A DNA stretch of 64,000 nucleotides from Cryptomeria japonica. Lineage: Eukaryota > Streptophyta > Pinopsida > Cupressales > Cupressaceae. Positions 45,363 through 57,974 of this stretch are shown here, one piece after another. The notes under the pieces were generated by a model. That model made no database searches and was not told the origin of the DNA. It was given only the letters and a program-made list of their open reading frames with translations. A program made the position numbers and the translations under genes. The first letter of the stretch is position 1. Each line of letters opens with the position of its first letter. The stretch lies in the NCBI RefSeq assembly GCF_030272615.1, contig NC_081406.1, positions 138,774,361 through 138,838,360 on the forward strand. Reading direction: 5' to 3'.

Positions 45363-46548
45363 TGTTGAGCACCTGACATGACTAAGAGGGGGGTGAATTA
45401 GTCTAAAACTTCACAAACAATTATTAATGAATAATATTAACTTGCTTAGCAATAACACATTGATCATCAGCACAAGAATCAACCATCAACACAAGAACAC
45501 CATATTTATGTGGAAAACCCAAACAATGAAAAACCACAGTGAGAATCTAACTCATAATATGAATAATAAAGTTTACAAATTTTTAGGCTCGCAACCAAGG
45601 AGCACCAACACTTGAAGGACTTGTAGAACTAAAGCGCACAACCTTAGGTAAGATACAAAGAGGACTTGCATAGCTGAAGATCACTTCTTCAAGACAAGAT
45701 ACAAATTGCTACCAAAGGACTCACTATTAATCAACAACAAATTAAATATCTTAATTAAAACTGAGAAGGATTCTCTTGAACATCAAATTTTCCTTGAACA
45801 ATATCAAGCGACCAATAACATGGAAAAAATCTTTGATATTCTTCACTATCACAGCTCACTATCTTGCAGAATATATCGGTTTCAAAGCTCTTCTCAAACT
45901 AATTTTCTCATCACCACAAACTTAAATTTGCTTGCAAATCATTCACATACACTTCTCACACAATTCACTTCTCATCCACACTCAATTCATCCATCCGCAC
46001 ATCTTAAATATGAGATACAACATTGAAATCCTAATTAAGGGTTGGCCGAAATAGAATGAGCAATATTGCATAAAATAAGCCACCCAGACCTAAAATACTC
46101 AAATCGGTCCACTCTAGGAGAAAGAGGGAACCAAAACAAATTATAACAGATCCTTCCATGATTGATTCAACAGTCTGCACACCAACACATTCTTCAAAGA
46201 TGTTACCAACTATAATATGTAGAAATAATCAACTAGTCGACCACATAATCTCTTCCAATGTAAAATACTTCATGCGAGTCTCCACACGCCAATGTGAGAC
46301 CCAGAATAATATCCCAACATATCTTCCAACACATATTTGGACCAAAGGAATATGATCCACTGAGCGATAATACAATTAGCAATACATCTGGAGGGCACCC
46401 AAATCATTATGGACCATCCAGAATATAGGATGCCACAATTAACACCAAGAATATCAAGTGCAATAACCAAAAGAATATCCAAAACAAAATCCATAGGGAT
46501 AACCAAGTTTTACATCAATGAGAACCATAACTAAAACAATCTCCAATA
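45363..46548 (-). repeat. 3' LTR of a second minus-strand copia element
   Basis: On the minus strand it begins TATTGGAG (TGTTGG with one change) after a purine tract and ends ...GTGCTCAACA. It shares GTGGAAAACCCAAACA...GAAAAACCACAGTGA and the CACCCCCCTCTTAGTC-type end with the LTRs at 49290 and 54036, so it belongs to a related family. Confidence 0.8.
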
Positions 46549-46560
46549 ATCTCCCCCTTT
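46549..46560 (-). other. Polypurine tract
   Basis: AAAGGGGGAGAT on the minus strand, immediately before the LTR. The same tract occurs at 50469-50480. Confidence 0.8.
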
Positions 46561-46652
46561 ATCATTGATGGAAACACCAATGACAACAACACAAATAAAA
46601 AACATGATCCTAATAATCTCATAACAAATCTCTTTCGCAATAATATCATAAC

Positions 46653-46653
<1 letters not shown>

Positions 46654-46726
<73 letters not shown>
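46654..46726. repeat. CT/GA dinucleotide microsatellite
   Basis: More than 35 CT units inside the 3' region of the minus-strand copia fragment. Overlapping frames encoding Arg-Glu runs are artefacts. Confidence 0.95.
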
Positions 46727-46728
<2 letters not shown>

Positions 46729-46885
46729 AACTCTCTCCCCATTTGACAACAATGATAAAGGGCACTGGAAACCATATTGACCAACATGCACTACTAGTCC
46801 CCCTGAGAGCATTAATGACATCAATCTAGGAGACAGGGATAAGCACTAAGTCTCCCCCTGGAAAGATGCACCACTAAAAATGCAT

Positions 46886-47290
46886 CTAGTTAGAAAAACG
46901 AGGGGAAATAGCCCCTAGATTCTGCCTAAGATACTCAAAGGTATCCTTTGCCAAAGCCTTGGTAAAAATGTTTGCAATCTTCTCTAATGTAGAAATATAT
47001 TCCAGTCTGACTTCTTTCTTTGCAACTTTCTCTTTTAGGAAATGATAATAGATTAAAATGTGTTTAGTTCTTGAATACATAACTAGATTCTTTGAAATGT
47101 TTATAACACTGTTATTATCACACATGATCGGAATAGCTACATTTTATACTACTTTGATATCCTTAAGAGTCTCCTTCATCCACAAAACTTGAGTACAACA
47201 ATATGTTGCAACAATATATTTAGCTTCTATAGTGGATAATGATATAAGCTGGAAAGATGGTGAGAAAATGTTGTTAAAAGGTGTTCTAGT
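46886..47290 (-). pseudogene. Copia RNase H fragment
   Basis: On the minus strand: STIEAKYIVATYCCTQVLWMKETL-type text (here broken into STIEAKYIVA and CCTQVLWMKE), then one TAA, then CDNNSVINISKNLV, RTKHI and EKIANIFTKALAKDTF. This is the C-terminal RNase H of a copia polyprotein. It lies in the correct position upstream of the LTR at 45363-46548. Everything farther upstream is lost; the fragment stops near 47290. Confidence 0.85.
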
Positions 47291-48165
47291 CTCCAAAATT
47301 TCACGAAGTGTGTGAAGGTAGGAAAATATGTTGAAGATAGTGTGGAAGAATGCTCTACGTTCCTCTACATTTGTAAATATGACCTTAAGGTTCTAGATAT
47401 AATGTGTATTCCTGATGGGAGTTGTACTCATATCTTCTTAGGTCCCTAGTGTTGCAGCTGATGGTTTTGGTTAAGGAAATATGTTGGTAATTTCATGGCT
47501 AGTTAGGACTAGTTCAGAGAATGCTCTACATTGATGTCTTTGTTGCTATGGTTTGGAGGACATTCTTATAATTTTTGTGCAATGTCTCAGTTTAGATTTT
47601 AGGTAATTAAGTGTTCCAGAAGTATGTTTATCAATGTCTTATCTCTTGACTATTTTTCCTAGGATTCTAGTAATGAAGTGCTCCATATCAGTTTGGTTTT
47701 TCCAAATAGTCTTGGCCTGGCAGTATGAAAGATGTTTTTGGAAGTGTTGATGGACGTTCTAGGAATGTCTCCATATGGTCCACATTATGTTGGTTGATCT
47801 CTTTGGTTCTATGTCTTTGGGGGCCTGCACTAGCATTGGAGATGGTGTTGAGAAATTGTATTTGGGTCCTACTGTGGCTTGTGGGGATTGACATTGAGTA
47901 GATTCATTTAGTAGATATGTTTTTAGTTTGACTTCTTAAGAACACGTGTTCCATCTGCATATTACCTTGTTCTTGACTTGGAAGGATGTGTGCTAGAGTG
48001 TGTGATGTTTTGTAGTACATTGGATGATGTAATAAGATGTTTTAGGTTCTCTCTATCTCCTCAATATGACCTCTTTTGCTACAATTTTTTTGTAACCAAC
48101 TTTGTGGGATGATTTCTTGTCCCCAATTTTGACCAACTTAATTGACATTTTTAGGTCTTGTGGAT
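47291..48165. other. Unassigned stretch, possibly the U3 of the next LTR
   Basis: No gene is supported. The plus-strand LTR that ends at 48704 must start in or before this stretch, but I could not fix its left end. Confidence 0.4.
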
Positions 48166-48704
48166 GGTATAAATAGAAGATCATTTCATTTGCAAGTGTG
48201 TGGATTAGAGTAAAATATGGAATATGAGAATAAGAAGCAAAAAGAGTGTGTGGAAATAGTATTGGAGTTGGATCACCAAATGGTTGATTAAGGAAGTGAG
48301 TCAAGATAAACTACATTTTAGGGAGATTGTTGGATGTAGTGATTCTTAAGGCTTATTCATTGTGACTCATATTCTCATGTATCTTGCTTGGAGATAGTAA
48401 GTGTTCTCAAGAAGTCCTTTGTATCTTGCCATGAGGTAGTGAACCTGAACCTACAAGTCCTTCCTAGACAAATGAGCTTCCTTTGGTAGTGATCCCTCAA
48501 ACAAATTATAATCTCATCTTGGTTTCTCACTCCTTGGGTATTTCACATAAATTTGGTGTTCTCTTGTGCATGTGTTTTCATTGTTTTATCTTTCTTTACC
48601 ACTGATCAAATTAAGATTTAAAGTTGAATTTGAATTGTGCTATAAACTATTAAGGTTGTTCAAGAATGATTCACCCCCCTCTTAGTCTTGGGATGTGCTC
48701 AACA
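48166..48704 (+). repeat. Right part of a plus-strand copia LTR (TATA box to LTR end)
   Basis: TATAAATAG at 48167-48175 is a TATA box. The end reads GATTCACCCCCCTCTTAG then GGATGTGCTCAACA, the same end, in opposite orientation, as the LTR at 45363-46548. The distance from TATA box to end (about 540 bp) resembles that in the LTR at 54036-55230. An internal TGTTGG at 48328 is not the start because it lies after the TATA box. Confidence 0.6.
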
Positions 48705-49284
48705 AAATCAACATTATAATAAATTATTAAGTACAACTAAGAGAATTCATAGAGCATGCTATCCTCTAGACTCCAATGGTATTATACACACCACTCGACC
48801 ATGTGAAATCAAATAGTCGATACCGTTCATGATAGGAGATAGCCACAAAGACTAAAAATAGTCACACACATGACAAGAGGAGAGGTACAACCCTTTTCCA
48901 AGTATGCAAAATGCAAAGCATCAAAGCATGATATTACACAACATCCAAGCATGAGGCATAACACAATATCATAGGAAATCATATAATCATCAAAATATCA
49001 ACACCAATAGGGAGGGCATGAACATCTTTCAAGTGCTACTCAACTACAAGGCTTGTTGTTAAAGAATAAGAGAGGGGAGTGTCATCACATAGCTTGAAGG
49101 AATTGCTCATGTGGAATTGAGTAGTCCTTTCAAATAAATGAGGAGACTTGATCATACAAGTCCAACAGTACTCCCCAAGGAGTGAGTATGTCTTCCCAAG
49201 ATATCCTTAGTCTTTATGAGCACTCAAGGCATGCAAGGGGCATATATTATCTTAGTTAATTTTATTACCCATATTTCATTAGTT
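48705..49284. other. Unassigned stretch
   Basis: AT-rich with repeated GCATGA and ACACAA phrases. No gene is seen. It continues across the next element at 55231. Confidence 0.4.
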
Positions 49285-49289
49285 ATCAC

Positions 49290-50468
49290 TGTTTAACCCA
49301 AGGCGGGGCTGTGAGGGGGGTGAATCAGTCTTAAACAAAAATTAGTGCAACACATTAACAATTAATTAACAACACAAACACAACACACGAGCACCAATAT
49401 TTTCTCTGTGGAAAACCCAAACAGGGAAAAACCATAGTGAACACTTGCCCACAAAAATATATCCACTATGCATATCAGATTACAATGAATGATCTCAATG
49501 CTCTGGAATTGAAAACCAAGGCTAACTGCTCTTGAGGCAAGATACAAAAAGATGACTTGCAAAGCTGAAGCTGACTACAATAGGGAAAGATACAAAAATG
49601 ATTTGAAAAGAAGGATCTCTTGATCATGAAGTTATCCTTGAACTCTGCATCAAGCGACCAACATCAACTCACACAACTCAGACCTCAATTGTCAACACTT
49701 TGTCTCATAACTCTGCCACAATCTCAAATAGATCACATATCATTCATTCACAACTCTTCTTCTCTTCTCTTCATTGAATTTCTCTAACTATCTTCACATC
49801 ACATACACCCTCTCTCTTGCACACATTCTCTTCCACCCAACTTAATTACATACATCCTTTATATACAAGATAGATCATCAAAGCCTGAACCAAGTCGGCT
49901 TGAACCAAAATACACCTTCTGAACCTAAAACACACATGTTGATCCACTCTAGGAGAAATAGGGGACCAAAACACATCTTCGAAAGACCAATCCACTGATC
50001 TGCAATCACCAAAACATAACAAACAACATACCAACATGCAACACATCCATATAAGAAATTAACGCTCAAAACATATCCTCCAATGCAAATAACTCTTATC
50101 CAAATCTCCACATGCTATGGTGAGACCCATAACACATCCAATAACCTTCCACAAAACATATCTGGATGCAAAGATAGGTCTAACATATAATATCACAACT
50201 AGGTATGAATAATGCCACAACATTTGAAGAACACAAAGATATTTCCATACCACAAAACCAACTCATCCATAATACCAAAAACATAATTAAAGAAGAGAAC
50301 AACATCAAACAACATCAACAACACTTTCCAAACCCAAACACTTCTAAAACAATTGATAGAAAAAATACAACATCAACACAACATGATATCTTTGAACCAT
50401 AGACATTCCAGAACTACAAGTTTGACATCAATTACAACCATAACAACACATAACACATACTTCCAATA
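49290..50468 (-). repeat. 3' LTR of the 5.9-kb copia element
   Basis: Minus strand start TATTGGAAGTATGTG, end ...GGGTTAAACA. It matches 54036-55230 over its length. Confidence 0.92.
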
Positions 50469-50480
50469 ATCTCCCCCTTT
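50469..50480 (-). other. Polypurine tract of the 5.9-kb copia element
   Basis: AAAGGGGGAGAT directly before the 3' LTR on the minus strand. Confidence 0.85.
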
Positions 50481-53400
50481 GTCATTGATGGCAAAACTTG
50501 ACTAAACTCAACACTTGACCAACCTGCACTCCTCTATCATAAACACTGCAAAAACTGCTACCAAACACACAGCCTACATGATATTTGGTCTAGATACGAT
50601 CAGAAATAGGAGTCCACCAATCATTGATTTGTACTTCTTTTGTTCAACCTTTGGAGACTCATCATCCTTTCTCATCTTGCATCCAATGGTTAAAGGAGTC
50701 GTAACTAGTTTACAGTCATCAAAACCAAACTTATTCAACGTCTCTTTCACATACTTGCTTTGTGAGATAAAAATTCCATCTTCAGATTGAATAACTTGCA
50801 ACCCAAGAAAGAAGGATAACTCATGAATCATCAAGACATTGCAAATTATTTATGCATCTCTTTAGCAAACTCTTTACACATGCTATCATTTCCTCCAAAT
50901 ACAATGTCATCAACATAAACTATAACAATCAACAACTTATCTCCATCAATCTTGAAATAACTATTACTGTATACTGTATGTTTTCTGAAATTTTGTTGAA
51001 ACAAATACTTGCCTAATCCTGCATACTAGGCCTTCGGTGCTTATTTGAGTCTATAAAATTATATTTCCAGTCTACACACCATATATGGGTCTTTTATTAG
51101 TTTGAACCCATCTGGTTTCTCAATGTATAGCTCTTCTTCTAGATCTCCATTCAAAAATGCTAATTTGGTATCCATCTGATAAACTCTATTGTTCTTGTAA
51201 GTAGAAAATGCAAGAAACATACATATAGCTTGCATCCTTGCTACTGTAGAGAAAGTTTCTTCAAAATCTATGCCTTCCACTTGAGAATATCCTTTGCATA
51301 CTAGTCTGGCTTTATTCCTTGTAACTTGTCCTTTCTCATTTAGCTTGTTCCTAAACACCCATTTAGTTCCTATCACATTCTTGTCCATTGGTCTAGGTAC
51401 TAGTTCCCAACTCTTGTTCTTATGTATATAAGTTAGTTCCTCTTCCATTACTTTTACCCAACTCTCAAGAAAACAATAATTGGGTTGTTCTTGAGTGTCT
51501 ACAATCTTCCTTCTTGCCTGAACACCTTTTGTCTTGTCTCCAATTATCTGGTTTTCTGAATGATGTTTTTGAACATACCTAGCAGGAACTTTTGGTGAGT
51601 CCTCTTCCTCTTCCTCTTCTTCTTCATTTGATTCCTTCTCCGTTCTCTCTTCTGGATCACTTGCCTTCTTTGTAATTGTTAGAACAATCTCAACACCTGT
51701 TTCAATCTTAGGTTCAATCTGATTCCATTCTTTCATGCTTGCACATTTTTACTTTCTACTACTCTATTTAGCCTTTTGTTGAAACACCAGTGAGCCTTGA
51801 TATTTGTAGCATATCCCAGAAAGATTCCTTCATCTTCTCTAGAGTTAAACTTCCCAAGATTGTCCTCATCTCTTTTGATGTACCATTTACTTCCAAATTT
51901 TTTGAAGTATTTCATAGTAGGCAATCTTCCATTCCACAGTTCATAAGGGATTTTAGTATGATTTACCTTGATCAATGCCCTATTAAGAATATACAGAACA
52001 ATATGTACTGCCTCTTTTCAATACACATTAGCTAGATAAACATCCTTTAACAAAGTCCTAGCCATCTCAATAATAGTCCTATTCTTTCTCTCCACAACAC
52101 CATCTTGTTGGGGAGTCATCAAGGCAAAAAAGTGCCTTATAATCCCATGTATTTCAAAAAAATAATCAAAATTCTATGAAGTGAATTCTCCTCCTCTATT
52201 TGATCTCAAGCACTTAATCTTAGCATCTACTTGATTTTCAACCATGGATTTGAAAACTTTGAATCTTTCAAAAGCCTCAGATTTATCCTTAAGAAATGTA
52301 ACCCATTATTCTAGAAAATTCATCAATAAGTAACATGAAATACATTTCTCTATTTAAACCTCTTGTCCTTGTAGGTCCACATAGATATGTATGAATCAAC
52401 TCTAGTGGTTTTGTATTGGAGTAATCCTTATTCTTGAATCTTCTCTTTGTTTGCTTCCCCAATTGACATTCTTTGTACATTGTATCAGTAGGCTTCACAA
52501 GTCTAGGTAAATCTCTAACTGATTCAAATCTACAAATCTTGATCATATTATTAAAATTGACATGTCCCATCCTTTTGTGCCAAAACCAACATTCATTACT
52601 CTATGTTAGAAAACATTTACTCTCATTTTTATCCTTGATGTAGTATACATTTCCACCTGTTCTAACTCCTACTGCAACTCTTTTACCACTTTTATCTTTT
52701 CTGATCACACATCTGGTGCTACTAAACAAAACTTCATAACATTTTCTACACATCTGACTAAAACTTAACAGATTATGTCTTAATCCTTCAACATAATAAA
52801 CATCATCAGTTTTATGCTTATCATCAATAGAAACACTTCTAGTACCTTGAATAGTTGCTCCATCTTCTCTAGCAAATTTCACTAATCCACCATCATATCT
52901 CTTGAGATTAATAAACTTGTCTTTATCACCGATCATATGGTTTGAACATCGGGAGTCAATAATCCATGTATTCATCTCTATCTTAGCATATAATACAATC
53001 TTGACTATCTTCTCCTTTTCTTCAATTGCTAAAAACAAAGATTCTTCATTTGAGTCATCATCAATCTCATCTTCAGATGTATGTTCCTCTATAGAGCATA
53101 AACCCTACTTCTCTCTACAGTTAAAATTGTATTTCCTAGTTTTTTGTCTCTTCTCATTATCATCTGGTCTCTTATAAGCTTCCTTGTAAGTGTAGTGAGA
53201 AGCATAATGTCTATTTCTACCACACAAAAAAACATTTTAGAGGTAACTTACCTTTGTATTTTCTAGTGCCTTGCAACAATCTTCTCACAAAGTTTGCTTC
53301 AGCTTCATCGAAATCTCCAATGCATTTTGAATCATCATGTCTAGAAACATTAAATGTTGCTTCTTTCTTTTCTCTTTTCTCTTCCTCCATTTCTGAAATT

Positions 53401-54021
53401 TTAAAGGCTGCTAAGATACTGATAAGTTGATCAATATTATACTTTCTCAAATCATTTTTTTCTTGAATGACACACCTTGTTGCTTTGTAGGATTTTGGTA
53501 GGGTCAACAAGATCTTCTAAACAACACCACATTCATCCAAATGTCCATTGGCAACTCTAATGCCATCAACAAGATTAGTCACTCTATGAATATAGTTCTC
53601 AACACCTTCATCTTCAAGCATTCTCATTCTTCATATTTCTGCTTCAGATTCATTAGCCTAGCCTGTTTTGTCTTCGGATCTCCTTCAAATGCCAAAAATA
53701 GCTTGTTACACACAACTTTAGCTTCTTTCAATCCTTTTACTCTTCCAAATATCGATTCACTTATACAACCGAAAATTATAGCTCTAGCTTTCGCATTAGC
53801 CTCCTTCAACTTTATCTCATTCAGATTTTGTAGATCACCCTACGAAGGTGTATATCTAGTCTAAATTTCCTATATCCCATTGTGCAATGTCTCTAACTGT
53901 GATTCCATTATCTCCTTCTAGTATGAAAAGTTTGTACCATCAAAGATTGAAACCCTGTAATGCACGTCTTACATCATACTGGATCTATCTCAAGCAGTTA
54001 AGCTTACTCAAGAGGAACCTT
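50481..54021 (-). pseudogene. Copia gag-pol of the 5.9-kb element, RNase H missing
   Basis: Read on the minus strand: gag pieces at 53624-53809 and 53217-53510; protease at 52601-53038 with WIIDSRCSNHM, where DSG has become DSR; integrase pieces at 52289-52570 (GHVNFNNM, LIDEFSRI) and 51733-51975; reverse transcriptase at 51059-51736 (KWVFRNKL, YQMDTKLAFLNG) and 50574-50834 (FFLGLQVIQ, SRPNIM). After SRPNIM, which normally precedes about 200 more residues including RNase H, the sequence reaches the purine tract within about 100 bp, so RNase H was deleted. Multiple stops and frameshifts break the frame. An acidic run (EEEEEEEED, near 51610) sits in the integrase-RT linker. Confidence 0.9.
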
Positions 54022-54033
54022 ACTCTAATACCA
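54022..54033 (-). other. Primer binding site, tRNA-iMet type
   Basis: Minus strand TGGTATTAGAGT, two bases after the 5' LTR; one change in the core compared with TGGTATCAGAGC. Confidence 0.85.
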
Positions 54034-54035
54034 AT

Positions 54036-55230
54036 TGTTGAACCCAAGGCAGGACTGAGAGGGGGGGTGAATCAATCTTAAACAAAAATTAATGCAACAC
54101 ATAAACAATTAATTAGCAACATAAATACAACACATGAACACCAAGATTTTCTACATGTAAAACCCAAACAGGGAAAAACCACAGTGAGTACTTGCCCACA
54201 AAAATATATCCACTATGTATATCAGATTATAATGAAAGAGCTTATTGCTACGAACTTGCAAACCAAGGCTAACTACTCTTGGGACAATATATAAAAAGAG
54301 GACATGTAAAACTGAAGTTAATTGCAACAGGGCAAGATACAAAAATGATCTGAAAAGAAGGATCTCTTGATCATGAAGTTGTCCTTGAAATCTACATCAA
54401 GTGACCAACATCAACTTGCACAACTCGGACCTCAACTGTCAACACTCTATCTCATACCTCTGCCACAGTCTCAAACAACTCACATATCATTGAATCACAA
54501 CTCTTCTTCTCTTCTCTTCGCCAAATTTCTTTGACTGTCTTTCTTCTCTTCACATACTCCCTCTCTCTTCCACACATTCTCTTCCATCCAACTTAATCAT
54601 GTGCATACATCCTTTATATACAAGATAGATCATCAAAGCTTGAACCAAGTCGACCTGAACCAAAATACACCTTTCGGACCAAAAACACATAGGTTGATCC
54701 ACTCTAGGAGAAAGAGGGGACCAAAACACATCTTCCAAAGATCAATCCACCAATCCTCAATCACCGAAACATAACTAACAACATACCAACACACAACACA
54801 TCTATATAAGCAATTAACGATCAAAACAAATCCTCCAATGCAAATAACTCTTATCTAGATCTCCACATGCTATAGTGAGACCCATAACGCATCCAATAGC
54901 CTTCCACAAAACATATCCGAACCCAAAGATAGATCTAACATAGAATATTGCAACTAGACATGAATAATGCCACAACATTAGGAGAACACAAAGATATTTT
55001 TTGAACCACAAAACCAACTCATCCATAATGCCAAAAACATAACCAAAGAAGATAACAACATCAACAACACTTCTTGAATCCAAACACTTTTGAAACAACT
55101 GATAGAATAAGTGCAACATCAACACAACAAGATTTATTTGCACCACATACATTCCAGACCAACAACTATCTAAAACAATAAGTTTGACATCAATGACAAC
55201 CACACCAACACATAACACATACTTCCAACA
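54036..55230 (-). repeat. 5' LTR of the 5.9-kb copia element
   Basis: Minus strand start TGTTGGAAGTATGTG, TATA box TATATAAAGG near 54610, end CTTGGGTTCAACA. ATCAC follows at 55231. Confidence 0.93.
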
Positions 55231-56666
55231 ATCACTTGATTAACTCCCCACACTATGACCAAGCCTACAAGTCACTTTGGGCCTAGGACGCGTTGGGAGC
55301 TATCCTCTTCATTGACTCTAATACCTACCCTAGGTTCATCACATTTCAATGAATGTAGAAACAAAATCAAACTCAAAATCATTTTCTCAATGAAATGAAA
55401 TTATAATATTTAGAAAATATCATGTAACAACCACATGGGCATTCCCATTACAATAATCTGCAAGCCATAACGACAATTTGCACTCCAGGAACTATCCTTT
55501 GTAACCCTCGTTTACACCTTTATGTAGCATTTATAACCACCTTAGAATGTTCTGGAAGTGTAACTTTCCCCCTTTTTGTGCTAGCGGTCCATCAGTTCAT
55601 TTTTCTCACCCAGGTGGAATTTCATCGAAACTTGAGTTTTGGTGGCACAACTTTCGGGAGCCATAACTTTTGACTTCGACGTCCAATTTGCTATTATAAA
55701 TATTGTTGGAAAGCTCACGAAGAGACTTACAACAATAAATGCATCAAATATCAATTTAGCTGGGTTTTGAACCTTTTTGGGGCCTCTAAGGTTTTCAATT
55801 TTGAGTTTTAAGCTTCATTGGAGAAATTGCTCAAAACAAAAACTTTGATATCTTTCAAATCGCTTAATTTATTTAAGTGATTCTTTCACCAATCATCTTA
55901 TTTTTCAATTTCACTCCTTCAAACTAGTTTTCACGTCCATGTACGACCAAAAATGAGCAAAAGTCTCAAAAGTGGTGCGTGACTATTTTGGCTATTTTTA
56001 GCTTCTACATGTCTTATATAGTGCAGACAACCTAATGGGTCCCACAAAACTAAGGAGAAACCACAAAACAAAGGGAAATACAACATTTCTTTTTTTTTTG
56101 GGTGATGCAAGATTGCTCCTACACCCTAGATGCTCCTGTATCACATCTTATGTCTAGTTATTTATCCATTACTGATTTTCATATTGTAAATTTTTATTTT
56201 ACTTTTCACACTAACTATCAAGTTATCATGATAGCTTGCAAAGTGGGGAACTTTTTCCTTTTTTTTTCAGAACTTGCAAATAGGGAGTCAAGATTTCAAG
56301 TGTAAATAGTTGATGGAAATATCTTTCCATGACGAATACTTTGGCATTGATATGTTTTGAAGTTTGTGTAATCATTTTTTTGGCCTCCAAAATTACTATA
56401 ATAAGTGAATTTCGATGAGGAATACCTTTCACCCTGATTATCAAAGTTTTACAAAATAAAAATGTGCCTATCCGAATTTCACAAGGAATCAACCAACATA
56501 AGGATGACATATGTCCTCATGTCTCACATTAATGCATTGAATTCCTATTGGAGGTCACTAAAAGTAATCATTGACATCTCTTGAGACACAATCATTTAGT
56601 GATGAACAATGTAGTTGCATGGCTTGCATTGAGGACTCATCTCCCACATCACCTCATGCTACATCT
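55231..56666. other. Unassigned stretch between two retrotransposons
   Basis: No gene is supported. It holds GGGAGCCATAACTTTTGAC and ATTGTTGGAAAGCTC (55660-55720), phrases that recur at 25784-25960 and 34080. Frames at 56102-56305 and 56226-56510 have no domain. Confidence 0.4.
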
Positions 56667-57453
56667 TGTTTATGGTAAAAATGGAAACAACAATATTGAA
56701 AGACTAAATGAATTCAACCACCAAACCCTAGCCTAACAATCAACAAAGATCCACCATAACATATGAAGATTACCTAAGACAATGCAAATCAAATGAAATC
56801 ACAAAGATTATACCATCACATGTCCAATAGGGTTTGGATCTCCATTCTTCCTATCTCCATTGATCTTGCTTGATATATTTGCTCTCAGATTTTATGATTG
56901 CACAAGAGCTCAACAAAGAACAGAAATGTGGTTGCAAGTAGACTTGATCGCATATGAAAGTTCGAATGCTAGAAGGCTTCAAAGATTGATTAGTCGGGGG
57001 TTGATAATGAAGGAAGCATCTCCTTATATAGAAGACACTATAAGAAATGGAGGGATAAGATTGAGAGGTGTAAAAGATAAATGGTCGGCTAAGATTAGAA
57101 GGTAGGTAGAGAAAATAATAAAATAATGAGAGGGTAGGTAGTGTAGGAATTAAGAGATGAATGACATGTGTCATAGGTAGAAAAGGCTAATGAATTAATT
57201 AAATAAATAAAGATTTATTTAATTAATAGAAGAAGTGGGATCAATTAAATAAATAAGATATTTGTTTAATTTAGAATAAAGGATAATTTAAAAAAATAAA
57301 AGTATTTATTTAAATGAGAAATAAGGCTAGAAGAGGATAAATGAATTAATTAAATAAATAAAGATTTATTTAATTAATAGAAGAATTAGGCTTAAAATAA
57401 TTAAATAAATAAAATATTTATTTAATTAGACAAGACAATTTTAGGTGTCTACA
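56667..57453 (-). repeat. 3' LTR of the Tat-type element
   Basis: The start TGTAGACACCTAAAATTG at 57453 on the minus strand is clear because it follows the purine tract. A TATA box, CTATATAAGG, lies at 57022-57031. The end at 56667 (...ACCATAAACA) is my best guess. Inside, GAATTAATTAAATAAATAAA is part of a 42-bp near-palindromic block present twice (57191-57232 and 57342-57383). Confidence 0.6.
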
Positions 57454-57467
57454 TTTTGCCCCTCTTT
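57454..57467 (-). other. Polypurine tract of the Tat-type element
   Basis: AAAGAGGGGCAAAA on the minus strand, ending exactly at the LTR start TGTAGACACC. Confidence 0.75.
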
Positions 57468-57974
57468 GAGACAATGCAGCTTGTCGTGTTGTTTCAAAGA
57501 AGATAAGATGAACTGATACAAAGTTGCCCCAAGATGGGAATGATATGCCCCCTCGAGAGATTGGATGAAAATGTCTGAAAAGATCATAGACAATCGCTTG
57601 ATAAGAAAGAAAGGCTAGAATAGATTGATTGGATGGAGTGACAGACTCACAAGATAAAGAAGACTGAATAGGGCTAGGGCTAGGGCTAGGGTAGTCTATA
57701 AGATAGACTACGAGGGGAAAACATCCTCATTGTCATCCACACATCCAAGAGCTTAGAGTGCAGAGAGAGCAGAGTGTAGTAAACAGTCAGCAACGATGGC
57801 ATTGGTGCATAGATTTGATTGCATTCACTGATTTCAGAGGCCAGCAGATGCGGGAGAGTCGGTAAGTACCACAAAACCGCCTTGTACTTTGGTGCATTAA
57901 TTGTTGTCATAAATTCATGTTAGGTAGGCAATAAATGCGCTTTAGGTATGTCAAGCAGGGGGAAAAAAATGCTA

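Larger units (their letters stand above)
49290..55230 (-). mobile_element. Complete minus-strand Ty1/copia element, 5.9 kb, ATCAC duplication
   Basis: LTRs at 54036-55230 (5') and 49290-50468 (3'), primer site 54022-54033, purine tract 50469-50480, and ATCAC at 49285-49289 and 55231-55235. The coding part runs from gag to reverse transcriptase but lacks a recognisable RNase H, so it is shorter than the 7.3-kb element. Confidence 0.93.

Noticed and set aside
46515-46824. Minus-strand frames with long Arg-Glu runs
   Set aside because: Translation of the CT/GA microsatellite in the 3' region of a copia fragment.
48328-48704. A 377-bp LTR starting TGTTGGATG
   Set aside because: A TATA box lies upstream at 48167, so this TGTTGG would fall in the transcribed part; the real LTR must start farther left.
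57665-57694. Telomere-like GGGCTAGGGCTAGGGCTAGGG
   Set aside because: The unit is GGGCTA, not plant TTTAGGG, with only about three copies inside a retroelement.
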